DNA of 64,000 nt. It comes from Epiperipatus broadwayi. Lineage: Eukaryota > Onychophora > Udeonychophora > Euonychophora > Peripatidae. Below the pieces are notes generated by a model. It made no database searches, had not been told where the DNA came from, and saw only the letters and a list, made by a program, of their open reading frames with translations. Made by a program: the position numbers and the translations under genes. This document shows, one piece after another, positions 47,279 to 60,280 of the stretch; within the stretch, counting starts at the first letter, position 1, and each line of letters opens with the position of its first letter. Location: positions 30,532,885 to 30,596,884 of the forward strand of contig JAQFVV010012394.1 in assembly GCA_028023455.1 (NCBI GenBank), in the 5' to 3' direction.

Positions 47279-47312
<34 letters not shown>
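46680..47312 (+). repeat. (AT)n microsatellites joined to a duplicated 134-bp unit
   Basis: A unit running from TCAATGGACCAT to GGTTGGAATCTAAT occurs at 46,791-46,924 and 47,151-47,284. Its last 30 bp also occur at 46,680-46,708, just before (AT)41 at 46,709-46,790. A second (AT)n follows the second unit at 47,282-47,312. So two of three unit ends run straight into (AT)n, and both unit starts follow a TATATAT tract. Confidence 0.92.
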
Positions 47313-47314
<2 letters not shown>

Positions 47315-47596
47315 TTTAAATGACTTACTTTACATATTATGTATGTACATAGCATGCATAAATAGGTATAGATCTTAGTATAAATAAAGCAACAAAAGCA
47401 CAACTAACATGAGAGCTATGATAGTGGGCTCACTCTCAAAAGTGCACTCAGCTGCATGACATAAAGAAAAGAAAGAAACTGTTTTGTTACGCCTATGTCT
47501 AACATATATATATATATAGAGAGAGAAAGAGAGGGAGAGAGAGAGGAAAGAAAGACAAAAATGTCAGATGCTTTTTATATTCTAGTTATATATTCA

Positions 47597-47833
47597 TTAC
47601 ATGATTACCATTTCTTATGTTTGCTCATAACTGTTATTAAACTTGCAAAACTCTCCATACAATAATATGACTCAGTGCAAGCCAGAGTAATCAATGGATT
47701 CCAGAAGGCTTGCACATAAAATCCTTATCTAGTGCTTTCTCATCCAATATCCCTAGACTAGTTTCTAGCTTGTTGCTTTTATCAGTGAGGAGCCTTGGAT
47801 CTGAGAGAATTGCACCTAGATCTTAGGGTCTAA
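47597..47833 (+). repeat. Modular dispersed repeat, copy 2
   Basis: Full family member with a single 3' module (compare three at 2.9-3.16 kb). It ends at CTTAGGGTCTAATGC. Confidence 0.88.
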
Positions 47834-48004
47834 TGCATCCCTCCAGCAGCCACCAATCAAAATTCAATAATGTTTTCAATTCAAGTTCATTAGCTTATAT
47901 AGTCATATAAATCTGAACTCAATTCAGCATTCATACTTTTTGGGGTCTTTACCACAGCTCTCATATTTTGATTGGGCAGGATTAGTATTAAACCTATAAA
48001 CATT

Positions 48005-48240
48005 ACATTATCACCATTATTTATGCTTACACAAACTGTTTCCACAGAGATTAATTTCTTCATACAGTAATGCCACTTGGTGCAAGCCAGAGTAATCAAT
48101 GGATGTCAGAAGGCTTGTGCATAAAATCTGTACTTAGTGCCTACTTATTGAATATCCTCAGCCCAGTTTCTAGCTTGTGGATTTTATCAGTGAGGAGCTT
48201 TGGATCTGAGAGCACTGCACCAAGATCTTAGGATCTAATG
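48005..48240 (+). repeat. Modular dispersed repeat, copy 3
   Basis: Same order of blocks as copy 2, ending CTTAGGATCTAATGC; only about 170 bp separate the two copies. Confidence 0.88.
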
Positions 48241-48464
48241 CTACTTATATATTTTGAGAATAAAATCTGATTTTATATTTTAATCAGATTTTATATAATG
48301 GTATGTTCACTAAAATGATGATTAATTTTCTCTCTGATCTTCTGGCAACACATTTTTAAATCTACACATGTATTGTGTAGCTACCTAGTTTAGCTTTTAC
48401 CACAACAATTTCAGGGCTCTTGCATATCTAGATCATATGTCAATGCATTGCATACCTTTAACCC

Positions 48465-48674
48465 ATGATGAAAAAACATGTCAACATTAAATTTTGTTTT
48501 AAATTTGACAAAACTGCCACTGATACATTTAAAATAATCCAAACTGTGTATGGCAATGAAAGCATTATCATAACAATGAGAAATCAAGTCATTTATAAGA
48601 TTATATGTTTGCTGGAAGAGATATTGAAGATGATTACTGAAGATGTGAAGCCCATTTCATGCCATAACACATGA
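48465..48674 (+). pseudogene. Mariner-type transposase N-terminus (HTH) fragment
   Basis: A 69-codon frame begins HVNIKFCFKFDKTATDTFKI then IQTVYGNESI. This matches the conserved first helix-turn-helix of mariner transposases (IKFC-x-KLGK-(T/S)-A-TET-(F/Y)-x-M-(L/I)-x-x-x-(Y/F)-G-(N/D)-E). The next part (about residues 38-69) still echoes the linker to the second helix-turn-helix, then a stop ends it. The second HTH and DDD catalytic domain are missing on this strand. A separate fragment with the later domains lies on the opposite strand at 49,635-50,480. Confidence 0.78.
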
Positions 48675-49634
48675 TTCAGACTGATTAGAGTCTTAAAATT
48701 TTTGTGGTGAATAAGAAACCTTTATTTCTACATAACATATTATTGATTCAGTGATAGAATTATGGGAATCTTGAATACAGTCATTGTTTTACTGAGAGAC
48801 AATATATGTATTTTTCAAGCTACAAGTTTCAGAAATTTTTTTAGACATTGGCAAAAAAAGTAACCATACGGTTAACTGATTTAGTTTCTGTCATCTCCAG
48901 TCATTGCATGGACAATCAATATTAAGCTAGGATCTTTCCCATCTAACTAGATACTAATTTTCCAACTATTATTGGAAAATTAGATGATTTAAAAATTGGA
49001 CAAGTTATTTGATAAAAAAAACCCTCTATTTTTAAATAAATATGTATGACATAGTAAAGCATTTCTGAAGTAGGAGTAAAAGTTAATTTATTTTTAAAAG
49101 TATTTTATTGATTATTCAAAAGATTATCTTTTTTTTCTTGGTATTCATCTAAAATATATGAAGATTACAATTTGTTTATATAGCTCAAAATTATTCTCCT
49201 TTTTGGAGTTATTTATAATGTTAGTAAGTGAGATTCTGTCTCATTAGGGACCATATGGCTGCAAATATTTCATGAGGGATAACCTTTATACTTTTTCTCT
49301 AAACGTGTTTAATTTGTTGAAAAATGTATTTATATGTCTTCTTTAGTTATGGTTGCATACAAAAGATTATCTTGTATACCTAATGCATATAATACAGAGG
49401 TACTTTGCCCTGATATCAGCAAAAAATCCCTTTGAATATGAGTTAAACAATGATTTTTCTATTAGTATTTGAATTGTTAAATACTATCAAAACAAACACA
49501 TTCAAAAAAAAAAAAACAAGTGAGTTTGGTTTATTGTACATCTATGGAAAAGCCAGTATTCATCTTTAACATTATCCACACTCTGTCTGTAGAATTTATT
49601 TTAATCAACTTTCAGAAAAAACAAATACATTATT

Positions 49635-50480
49635 TTTTGATATAATCATTCTGCTTTTTAATATACTTCGTCCATCTATCATCAAGCTTGCACATTATCT
49701 CATTAAAATATATTTTAGGCTAAACTGCAAGTATGAATGTATCATTATCTTTACAATTTCAAACATAAATTTTCTTTCCCATTGGATTTCTGTCAGGGAA
49801 CTAAACCAGTAAAAACACAACAGAATAAGATTAGGACACTACATCCTAGTTTTTGGAAAGTGTCATCAGGAAGTCAGTGCTGTGCAAAACACATTGCTTG
49901 CAACAAAGCAATGACCATTCCTCTACAGTTTAGACTTAATCTCTTAAGTGAATATGTTATTGTAATAAGAACTATTCTCTGTTTAACCTTTTTTCTGAAA
50001 ATGATCCAATACCAGTGCTTGATAATCCCAGAAAACTATAAGCATCCATTTTTCAGCTTAAGAATGTTTCCATTCCTTAATCATTTACTCTCAAGCTCAT
50101 AGTGATGAATCCATATTTTAATACCAGCACCTTTGTAGAATATCAGTCCCAAATTTTGTTTTTAGACCTCTACACCCTTCTTCTTGTGCTCTTCTGTGAG
50201 TTGTTTCAGTAACCACCTCACACAAACTTTCTTACCTTCAAATCTGTCATGGATTATGGATAGGCAGAGCCATGGCTGATTTGTAGATGATTTCTTCCAT
50301 AATCTACTGTCACTCATCTACTCAATATAATCAATTCATGCACACACTCACTGTTGTTACACTCAAAAATGTGGGTATGCATCCAACTCTTTCATCATGA
50401 GTAACACTTGTGTAAACTTCTTTTAAATTCTATGTCCATTTATATGCACTTCTTTATGGCAAAACACTTTCTCCATGCTA
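49635..50480 (-). pseudogene. Mariner-type transposase, second HTH to C-terminus, decayed
   Basis: Minus-strand readings, in order: QISHGSAY (about 50,275), then after a frameshift SIIHDRFEGKKVCVRW and QLTEEHKKKGVEV, stop, then IWIHHYELESK (the GDETW(I/V)xxYxPE(S/T)K block, with GDE degraded to GIK so the first catalytic Asp is lost). Further on come CRGMVIALLQA and DTFQKLGCSVL (HDNARPHTA..T...L region, second Asp not intact), and finally DDRWTKYIKKQNDYIKK followed by a stop at the family's usual C-terminus. The order and end point fit a mariner of the type found widely in arthropods. Cut-and-paste transposition by this copy is impossible. An open frame on the plus strand across it is incidental. 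Confidence 0.85.
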
Positions 50481-50637
50481 TGTACAATTTCTTTAATAAA
50501 TAATAGCATCATATATATTCTCAGAGCATAAAAATGAATTACTGCATAAAATTTTTCTTTTGTACAAATCAAAGTGTACTAGCTATTGTTCTCCACACTG
50601 CAATCACATTTGAAGTAACATAATATATTCAAAATTA

Positions 50638-51060
50638 GATGTGATGTGATACACTGTGACTTCTCCTTAAATGGAGTCAGGAATCTTTCAACAAATATGT
50701 CCAGAGAAACCTGTTAGCCACTTTACTTTTCATTTCCATTTCCCACAAGTAATTGGCTCCATCCCATTTCCACAACATAATCTTTGTCAATTTTATGGCC
50801 TTTTTATCTAAATCCCCCTTATCTTTTCCCAAACCCTGCATAAAAACCAATAACCTACTTTCTGTATAATCACTTTGTTCACATTTATTCTTTCATAACT
50901 TCATTATTTGTACCCTTTCTGCTTTCAAGCATTTACATTCAATTAACAAATGCCTAATATTTTCTATGCCTTCCTTACACAATTTTCAGACTAAATCACC
51001 CATATTTTTCCATTTACATGTATATTCTCTTGTTGCTATAGCAGGATTAAAGAGACAGTG
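50638..51060 (-). pseudogene. LINE C-terminus and 3' tail, decayed
   Basis: Minus-strand readings give EYTCKWKNMGDLV, LCKEGIENIRHLLIECKC and LKAERVQIM: a C..C....E-(D/N)-x-x-H-L-L-x-E-C-K pattern typical of LINE ORF C-terminal ends. It then reads LLVFMQGLGKDKGD. About 300 bp later the strand ends in GGAGAAGTCACAGTG and a TCACATCACATC run, the tail that recurs at 22,559. It is a different C-terminus from the RTE-like copies. Confidence 0.65.
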
Positions 51061-53381
51061 ACCTCTTACAGAAAGCGATCAGATAGGGCAGCCAATATAA
51101 CAATATAATCGGAGTACGAACAATTTTTGAATTCTTTTATTTCGTCTCTGTATTTAAAATTTGTTTTTAATATAATTTTCTGGAATTGCTTCTGTTTAAA
51201 ATTTAATTTATGTAAATAAATTTTGACTAACTAGAATATTAGAACTTTAATAGTCATTAGTTTTTGTCACAAAATAGTTTTCTTTTAAAAAAAAAAAAAA
51301 AACTCTTCAGGCCATTTCCATTTTAAAAATCTTTATTTATTTAGAATATGTAGGACAACAAATATATAATATTTGATTTAAGTTAACTAGTATCTACAAT
51401 TTTTATAGTATTGGTTATATAACATTAATTTTATAATTCATTCTGGTTAAGTTTAAAGGCGAATTATATGAAGCAATAAGTTTATTTTTTAAATCAATAT
51501 TTGGTTTTGCTTATTAAACAAAAACTTAAGAATATCTTTTATCTTAATAAAATAATGGGGAAAAAAATCCATAATTTAATATTGTTTTATATTTTTCTAT
51601 TTATATTAATATGTTCTCCAATTATCAATATAAATTAAATATTTTAAACGGTTATTTATTGGTCAGATTGTAGATAAAAATATGTATCATATTTTGTTCA
51701 TACCAAATATAGTTATTTGCAGGAATTAGGTCTACAAATAAATACGTTTAGAAAAAACAATTAGAAATATATTAATAACTATTGTAGATAAACACTAGAG
51801 GTAACGGATTTTATGAAATGTATGCTAAAATAATAAAAGTTTACTATTTTTATAATTTTGGCAAGAATATTTTTACAGGGAAACAGTGTAAAATATCGTT
51901 TTCAGTTTTGCAATATGTATGGAGAGGCAGATAATTCATTTTGAGATAGATAAGCTGGGTAAAATAGTTTTGCAAAAGATCCTCATCACATTGTGGTTAT
52001 GGGTAATATTTAAATTTTCTCACATATATTTTATTTAATTAAAGAACTGTATTCCAAAGAAGAGATTCAAAAATAAGTTTATATATTTAATAGATTTTGC
52101 TGTTTCCCGTTTATCCTTCGTAAAGAAAAAAAAAGAAACACAATTATAATATATTGAATATAATCATGATAAGAATATTGTCTTTATTTTGTTAAAGAAT
52201 TACTTCATAATTCCCTTTAATATATATTGTAGTTTTATTTTCTCATTTTTTATTTGTTTAATTCAAATGGGAGAAATCTTACATTCACACATTTCTTTAG
52301 GATTTACTCATTTTTATCTGAACAAAATAAATATGACATAAATAAATCTTCATAAACAAAGTTGCATATCAAACATAGCTTAAACATGGATATTTCATAA
52401 TTGTCTAGCTATTTATATTTTCCATACAATTACTTTAAGATTGATTGCAAAACCTTAAAAAATATGTAATATAAATTAGAACATATACATGTAAAATAAT
52501 CTACCCATTAAAAATATACTGTGAGCAATAGTTTTAAACTATAGTTATAGTAAACAATAAATAGTAATAATAAGTAGAAGTATCATTAAGACACCACACA
52601 ACCTACAAACTATCATATAAACTTTGCTTACATGTTTTACTATTTATTAGCAACATATTAGTAATTTTCTTTTAATCTCATTACATTTATGCGAGCTTGT
52701 ATAGGGCTTAGTTAAATCTAAAACTCCATATTGATGAAAGCCATAAACTAGAAACAAGCTGGAGATAGTTGGGTAGGGCTGCAATGAATACAGATTTATT
52801 AAGCACTACAATCTGTTAACTATTGATTAATAAAGCCAATATTAGATGGTGCAAATGTAGTCAGATTGGAAGAAAATTGCTGATAGATAGCTATTTTAAG
52901 TGGTAATGATTAGAATTTAAATGTCTATATTATTACTATTTATTAGGTACAATTATTATAATTTAAAACTATGATATATATATATATAATAAATAAAGCA
53001 TTATTTTCAACACTAAATTTAAGTTCTGATAATGCCTAATGAAGCATGGAAAGACTTTTTAGTTAATAGAATGCTAATAGATGCAAAGGCTCAATCATTT
53101 AATAAGTTAAACAGTGGAAATGTTTGTCAACAATAGTTAAGAACAGAAATTAATATATATATAATTGAATATTTGTACAGTAACTAAATAATTAAAAATT
53201 TTTATCCACTTAGGAGCACTTTTGATTATCCCAGTAATCTTTGTCAACTAAAGCTTTGAAAGGCTAACTTTCCTACAATGCTATGATCTGAACATTTGCT
53301 GCTTGCCTGTTACTTAAGTCATATTTATATTTGTATATTAGCATGGCTTCCTTTATTTTTCTTTTATTGTTATTTTTTTCA
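51061..53381. other. AT-rich noncoding DNA
   Basis: Nothing recognisable except a reverse-strand fragment of the modular repeat at 52,733-52,775. A short GC-richer patch at 51,055-51,120 shows no frame. Confidence 0.55.
52733..52775 (-). repeat. Modular dispersed repeat, short fragment
   Basis: Reverse complement of the CAGCTTGTTTCTAGTTTATG part of the family, i.e. the CTAGTTTCTAGCTTGTGGCT module. Confidence 0.65.
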
Positions 53382-54455
<1,074 letters not shown>

Positions 54456-54955
54456 NNNNNNNNNNNNNNNNNNNNNNNNNNNNNNNNNNNNNNNNNNNNN
54501 NNNNNNNNNNNNNNNNNNNNNNNNNNNNNNNNNNNNNNNNNNNNNNNNNNNNNNNNNNNNNNNNNNNNNNNNNNNNNNNNNNNNNNNNNNNNNNNNNNNN
54601 NNNNNNNNNNNNNNNNNNNNNNNNNNNNNNNNNNNNNNNNNNNNNNNNNNNNNNNNNNNNNNNNNNNNNNNNNNNNNNNNNNNNNNNNNNNNNNNNNNNN
54701 NNNNNNNNNNNNNNNNNNNNNNNNNNNNNNNNNNNNNNNNNNNNNNNNNNNNNNNNNNNNNNNNNNNNNNNNNNNNNNNNNNNNNNNNNNNNNNNNNNNN
54801 NNNNNNNNNNNNNNNNNNNNNNNNNNNNNNNNNNNNNNNNNNNNNNNNNNNNNNNNNNNNNNNNNNNNNNNNNNNNNNNNNNNNNNNNNNNNNNNNNNNN
54901 NNNNNNNNNNNNNNNNNNNNNNNNNNNNNNNNNNNNNNNNNNNNNNNNNNNNNNN
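54456..54955. other. Assembly gap (500 N)
   Basis: Exactly 500 undetermined bases, a placeholder length. It separates a plus-strand LINE from a minus-strand LTR element, so neither junction is known. Confidence 1.
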
Positions 54956-54978
54956 ACCGACTCTTCAAAGAATATCTG

Positions 54979-55302
54979 TTAGTGTTCTAGATTTACCATA
55001 CTTTGCTTACTATCTTCTCTCATACTTCTGAGCATCTGCATTATCATGTCCATGTCTGATGGTGCCATCTTTGCTATTTGAGCCTGGCCCACTTCTGACT
55101 CCTCATCTACTTCCACACTTGAGGCCGTATTATTGCTACTAACATTAAAGGCATCTTCCTCTACTTCCTCTCTTTCCTCTTGTGTTTGTTTTAAGAAAAC
55201 CTCCCCATCCTCTTCTTCAGTATGAAAACGATCACTGATTCCTGGTATTGGGGCACCTTCCTCTTCCATAACCTCTTCCATACTATGATTTAGTTCACTC
55301 AT
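54979..55302 (-). pseudogene. Gag N-terminus of a second LTR retrotransposon
   Basis: A 107-codon minus-strand frame, very acidic (EEVMEEEGAPIPG, EEREEVEEDAF), then MDMIMQMLRSMREDSKQS. An acidic head followed by a Met/Leu/Arg heptad segment parallels the first ~110 residues of the intact Gag at 9,345-11,045 (MMESLVKQLRQDAEER), although overall identity is low. It stops after NLEH, close to the gap. Either a stop mutation has occurred, or the frame resumes in the unsequenced part. Upstream lie a ~1.3 kb leader and a primer-binding site, so the start at 55,302 fits the element's 5' end. Confidence 0.65.
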
Positions 55303-56608
55303 GTTATAAAACTATATATATCCCATCTGTACTTCCCTGACCATCAAAAATCTACACATCTTCTCCCTGTCTGACACCTATTCTGACCAACTGACTGATT
55401 TGATTTTCACCTTATTATGCATTTACAAATACAACAAAAAAAAATTTTAATATCCTTATTTAATGAACTACACAACAACAATCTATATAGTACATGTCTG
55501 TCTGTAATAGCCCAAATTATACATTCATCCATTCTCCCAGAAATCCGACAGATATTGACAGTCCACAGAATGACTAGCAGTTCACAATCTTGAGATAAAT
55601 GAAAGAATTCAGTCACAACACTATAATCACACAATGCATCACGAGCACTCAGAAGATCATCCCAATTTGATCACTATTAACTACCACAACCCTTGATTGA
55701 ATGAAGCAAACTCTGTTGCAATAAAAGAACTATTAAGTCTTAGGGGCTAAGATAGATAAACTATGCCTTGCTCTCTCTCTTGGAGTCTTATGTGGCAAGT
55801 ATCAAGGAATGCCCTGCTTATTATAGACTACAAAAACGAAACCTTGCTCTCTCTCTTGGAGACTTATAGGCTGATATCATGGCAGGACTACTGTTAACTG
55901 CTTCATGATAAAATAAGAATAACATATAAACTTGATTGGAAAACTATGCCGTGCTCTCTCTCTTGGAGACTTATAGGCTGGTATCATGGCAGGTCTGCTG
56001 TTAACTGCTTCATGATAAAATAAAGATAACATATAAATTGGGTTGGAGCAGTGAATGGGTTTGATCATTCATAAGTTACATGAAATACATAGCATTCTCA
56101 AGGCAATGACAAAACTCTCCACTCATCATCAAAACTGCAATCTAACCAACCAAACTCCAACGATCAACCATCCAATCAAACCTCTAAAATCATAGACTTT
56201 TTACAAAATGAACTCCCCAAACACACATGAGACTACTATTCCATAATTCATCACTATTACTATGCCTATCCTATCTGGCAATAAATTATTTTAATGTTCC
56301 ACAAAAAAAAAATCTATTATTTATTTCACCTTTGTCTTAAGTTGTGATATTCATCTCTATTTTCAAAATTGATAAAAAAAAACTAAGCTGTTTTATGGCT
56401 GTACCCATTTTATCATCATCAATGAAAAATTAAATCATATTAAACATCATCATCTAAAATAAGACTGTTTGGCCAAGAAAATTTTGTAAGACAAAAAAAA
56501 ATTTTTACTGAAAAAAAAAAATTTTACTAAAAAAAATTTCTCTATTTTTAACCACACATCTCCCATCATTCTATAGACTCTCTTTTTCAGGTATATGGTA
56601 AAATATCA
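55303..56608 (-). other. Leader region of the second LTR element
   Basis: Untranslated stretch between the primer-binding site and the gag start. It includes a tandem repeat (55,756-56,047), A-rich and T-rich runs near 56,300-56,540, and no supported gene. A leader of 1.3 kb is long, so part may be inserted DNA. Confidence 0.5.
55756..56047. repeat. ~107-bp tandem repeat, 2.7 copies
   Basis: CTTGCTCTCTCTCTTGGAG starts a partial copy at ~55,765 and fuller copies at ~55,840 and ~55,947. The last two are about 90% identical through CTGTTAACTGCTTCATGATA. Confidence 0.9.
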
Positions 56609-56627
56609 GGCCCCAGTTGGGTGTCCA
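56609..56627 (-). promoter_or_regulatory. Primer-binding site of the second LTR element
   Basis: The minus strand reads TGGACACCCAACTGGGGCC one base after ...TGTTACA. TGG next to an LTR-like CA end, with the CCCAAC..GGGGC shape common in retroelement primer sites, supports the call. It differs from the site at 11,565, so a different tRNA would prime. Confidence 0.65.
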
Positions 56628-56628
56628 T

Positions 56629-57777
56629 TGTAACATAATTAAAGTATCATCAAAAGATATTACCATACCTGAGTTGTCTACAATATATAAGAAATAATCA
56701 TAAATTCAAAAATTAAATGATGATCAAAAGATATTATTATATCTGAGTAAAGGAGTCCAAATATCAAGAATTATAAGCAAATTATTAGCAAATTATTAAT
56801 AACAAGTATTATATGGAAATCACGTGAAGTGAGTACACTAGTAATTTCAATAAAATATAACTCAGGTATACAGACAGTAGATCTTATCCACTTTCATTTC
56901 TTGGTTTGATGTTAAGTGCATGTTTAAACAAATACTAAGTGAATATGGTCTAGCAGGGCGCCACTAGATTATCTGAATCTAGACACGGTTATATCTAATA
57001 ACCTTTCACATGTACCGGGTTTGAATCCCTTTTTGGTACTTTATTTCTAATAAAAATGAGAGATTTTGCTTTTTGAGCCATATCACTATACGCACTAATA
57101 TTTAGGTAAAAGTAAAACATCTTTAAACCAAAGTGGAGTATATTAGACATAAATCATTTCTCAGATCTTAACATAACAAATGTGTTTCAATATTTTTATA
57201 AGTTCACTAGCTCAGATTATATATAACTAATTTAGGATGGCAATTCACTCATCCTTGCATGAAATAGATGATGGGATGTGGTTATAATAATACTAAGAAA
57301 TCACTAAATATTATAAAATCAATATTTATTTATGGCCTTTAAACAGTTAAACAGCTCATTAATTAAAACGTTGATGACGATGATGATGATGATAATAATA
57401 ACGATAATGACAAGGGTTTCAACTACAGCTCTAGGACTAAGCCTAAACATAAAACTAAATTTTATAAAGAAATTCATAATTATTGCTTAATTTTAGCATA
57501 TTTACTTATATCTTAAATAACTAATATTCAACCATTGATGATGATGAATAATCATACTTAACAAAGACTACACTTAATGAAATATATACGCCTCGTTTAA
57601 TAAAACAAACTAATATTTATTACTACATTTCTAACATATACATAAAAATTTCTAGATAAATATGAAAATTGACATGAATAATAATAATAATAATTGATTA
57701 TATAACAATCCTCAGATTAATTTTACGTTCTTCCCCCTTTCCCTTCAAATGTATTTTGTATTAAGTTGGACGTCACA
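56629..57777 (-). mobile_element. Probable 5' LTR of the second element
   Basis: The 3' edge is fixed by the primer-binding site (ends TGTTACA). The 5' edge is proposed at TGTGACGTCCAACTTAATAC, giving TG..CA ends and about 1.15 kb. No second copy is in the window, so the 5' boundary is inference. A SINE-like box pair lies inside. Confidence 0.45.
56945..57030 (+). repeat. tRNA-derived SINE head
   Basis: TGGTCTAGCAGGG (A box) and CCGGGTTTGAATCCC (strong B box), about 60 bp apart, wider than in a tRNA. A GCGCCACTAGA motif lies between them. It is followed by TTTTTGGTACTTTATTT. Confidence 0.6.
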
Positions 57778-59990
57778 TTGACCATGATTTTCACTCCATG
57801 AGAAAAGTATTTCAAGAAAAAAAAATATTATCTGCTCATTAGCACACATACTTTAAAAATCTAACATGTAAATAGAATGTAAAAAAAAAAATGTTAGTAG
57901 AATTGAAAGAGCAAGTTTTAGAAAAGAGTTTTAAATTATTTTCTCCCCCCTCTCTTCTACCTCTGAAATGCTATACTTAATGAAACAAACTAATCTAATA
58001 TTCTAACACTACTTGTTACTCCACATTCAATCGCAATTATACACATATAAAATATCATTATGTATGTGCGTGTTTTATCCCATGATAACAAAATATTATT
58101 TAAAACCAAAATAATAATATATTAGTTAAAACTAAAATCATAATACCATAAAAAAAAATTGTTTTACACATTAATATTTTTCATAACTGTAAAATTAATA
58201 AACAAATAATTTTCATACATTCAAGATCATTTATGAAGCTCAAAGTTATTTTTAGTAAGACATTCTTGTTTTAATCGATCTGAATAGTCTTTAAAGGTTC
58301 TTTAAATAAAATATACCACTTTATTGCTAAAATGTTTCTTAAGACTGATATCATAAAGAAAATAGATATAAAAAGTCATATTACCGATCTTTTGTTTGTG
58401 GCGAATTTCCAAGGGTTCAAACTTGTCTTGTATATTGTCTATATTTCTGCAGCTACCATTTCCGTCTTACATGGGAACAATCTCTTTCTTGAGGTGTATA
58501 ACTATTTGATGATGATGACTCTATTGAGGTTATTTGCTTTAGTGGACAATTTGGAAATCATTATATTAATTTTTCTTCTCTTCCTGTCAAGCATGTGGAT
58601 GAAATACAGCAGTTGTTTTCACATTTATAAATTTTCTTGAGTTTAAAATCAGTTGTTGTAACAATTAATTGGACTTGATGATTAATATTTATCAGTAGAT
58701 TAATTCATCTTCTTTGAATGCAGGTGAATGCTTTCTTCCTTCTATAAAAAAAACATCTTATTTCTCTGGTCAGTTGAAAGGTGTAGAATATTATTTTAGA
58801 CACATCTTTTCTTTCCTATGTGATGTGCAGCTTCCCCAGATGGTCCGGAACCGATGGGACATACATATAATTTTTCTAGCCAGACATTTCTTATATTTTC
58901 AGCATTCAATTGGATAGTTTAATAATCTGAATCATAAACAATAATCATAATAATAATTCAAGACAGCTTTTTATATCCAATTTTTAGCTAACTTAACCAA
59001 TCAGAGATAGCATCACTTGCTATTTTTGGACAAATTTGTTTTAATTAGATCTCTAATTTATTTTCAACTAAATTATTTTTCAACTGAAAAGTTTAATCCT
59101 TTTTCCAGACACTTTTGTTTAAAAAAAAATAGACTCAATCCTTATTTCCTTTCTTTTCTTTTTTTTTCTTTTTAACATCCAGGTAACATTTCAAATCTTT
59201 GAGCTTCCTTCTTTAGATCTTGAGATAAGACAATTTCAAAATTAGAGTTCTCACCCATTATAAGCTCCCAAAGTGAAACAATCATTTACAAAAAAAAAAA
59301 TTGCTACAAAGATCGATATCTGATTAAACAGATTTCCTCTTTTAACAAAAAATTGTACAAAAAAAAATAATTTGACAGATTTAATACTTCCTTTTCTTTC
59401 AATATTTAGGAAATGTAAATTTTTGTATGTAATGTACACACATCCTTCATTCTTTCAAATCATTCATAAACTAACATTAAATAATATAATTGCTAGCTTA
59501 GTAATTATAACCCAATTATTTAATTAAATCTGTAACTTTTAAATCCCACTTATAATTAAAGAAAAGCAAAATAAAAGCATAGAATAAAATATTAGAATTG
59601 ATCAAGCATAGGTTAGTTTTAAAGAAAGTTAAAATGTTGAATATTTGAAATATAAAACAATTAAATAATTTACACATACATTGCCTATATGTATGCATTA
59701 TAACTTTGCTTTTTAACAGAAAATTTAAATATTAAATAGTTTAAATGTGTGTATTACCTTTCTATCAACACACAAACAAATAAAGCATATAATTGTTGTC
59801 CCACTCTCTTTCTGTTTAAAGCTTTTGAAATTTTGATCTGGAAGGGTTTGAACTTGGATGCCCTACAGCTTCTTTTATGGTTATATAAAATTGTGATGAT
59901 GATTTTTGGTTTACCTTTTCTACATGCACATTACTATAAATTTATCTAGTGACTAAATTGTAATGGCACAATATAGATGTATGCATGGAT
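57778..59990. other. AT-rich noncoding DNA
   Basis: No gene supported. 58,400-58,920 is somewhat less AT-rich and has a 42-codon open frame at 58,502-58,630 (FDDDDSIEVICFSGQFG...) with protein-like composition, but no start, splice site or homology. It is left uncalled. Confidence 0.5.
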
Positions 59991-59998
59991 TTAAATAT

Positions 59999-60062
59999 AT
60001 ATGTCTAAGGGTGTATATGTATCTGTATATATATGTCTAAGGGTGTATATGTATCTGTATAT
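59999..60062 (+). repeat. 32-bp tandem duplication in AT-rich tract
   Basis: ATATGTCTAAGGGTGTATAT followed by GTATCTGTATAT, twice in succession, then (TA)n and related TA-rich variants to about 60,240. Confidence 0.9.
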
Positions 60063-60280
60063 ATATATATATATATATGCTTTAAAGATATATTTATATA
60101 TTTGGATATGCATATGTATATATAAACATAGATATGGAATTAATATGTATATCTATGGGTAATATAGATCTATATATCTATATATGTATGTAGGGGATAT
60201 ATGTGTATATATTGATATACATATGTGTATTATATATATATATGAAGTGATGTTTATGTATTATATTATTCAAATATTAT

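Noticed and set aside
49737-50102. 121-codon open frame on the plus strand
   Set aside because: It is antisense to the mariner transposase relic, whose minus-strand motifs explain the composition.
58502-58630. 42-codon frame FDDDDSIEVICFSGQFG...
   Set aside because: Protein-like composition but no start codon, no clear acceptor and no known motif.
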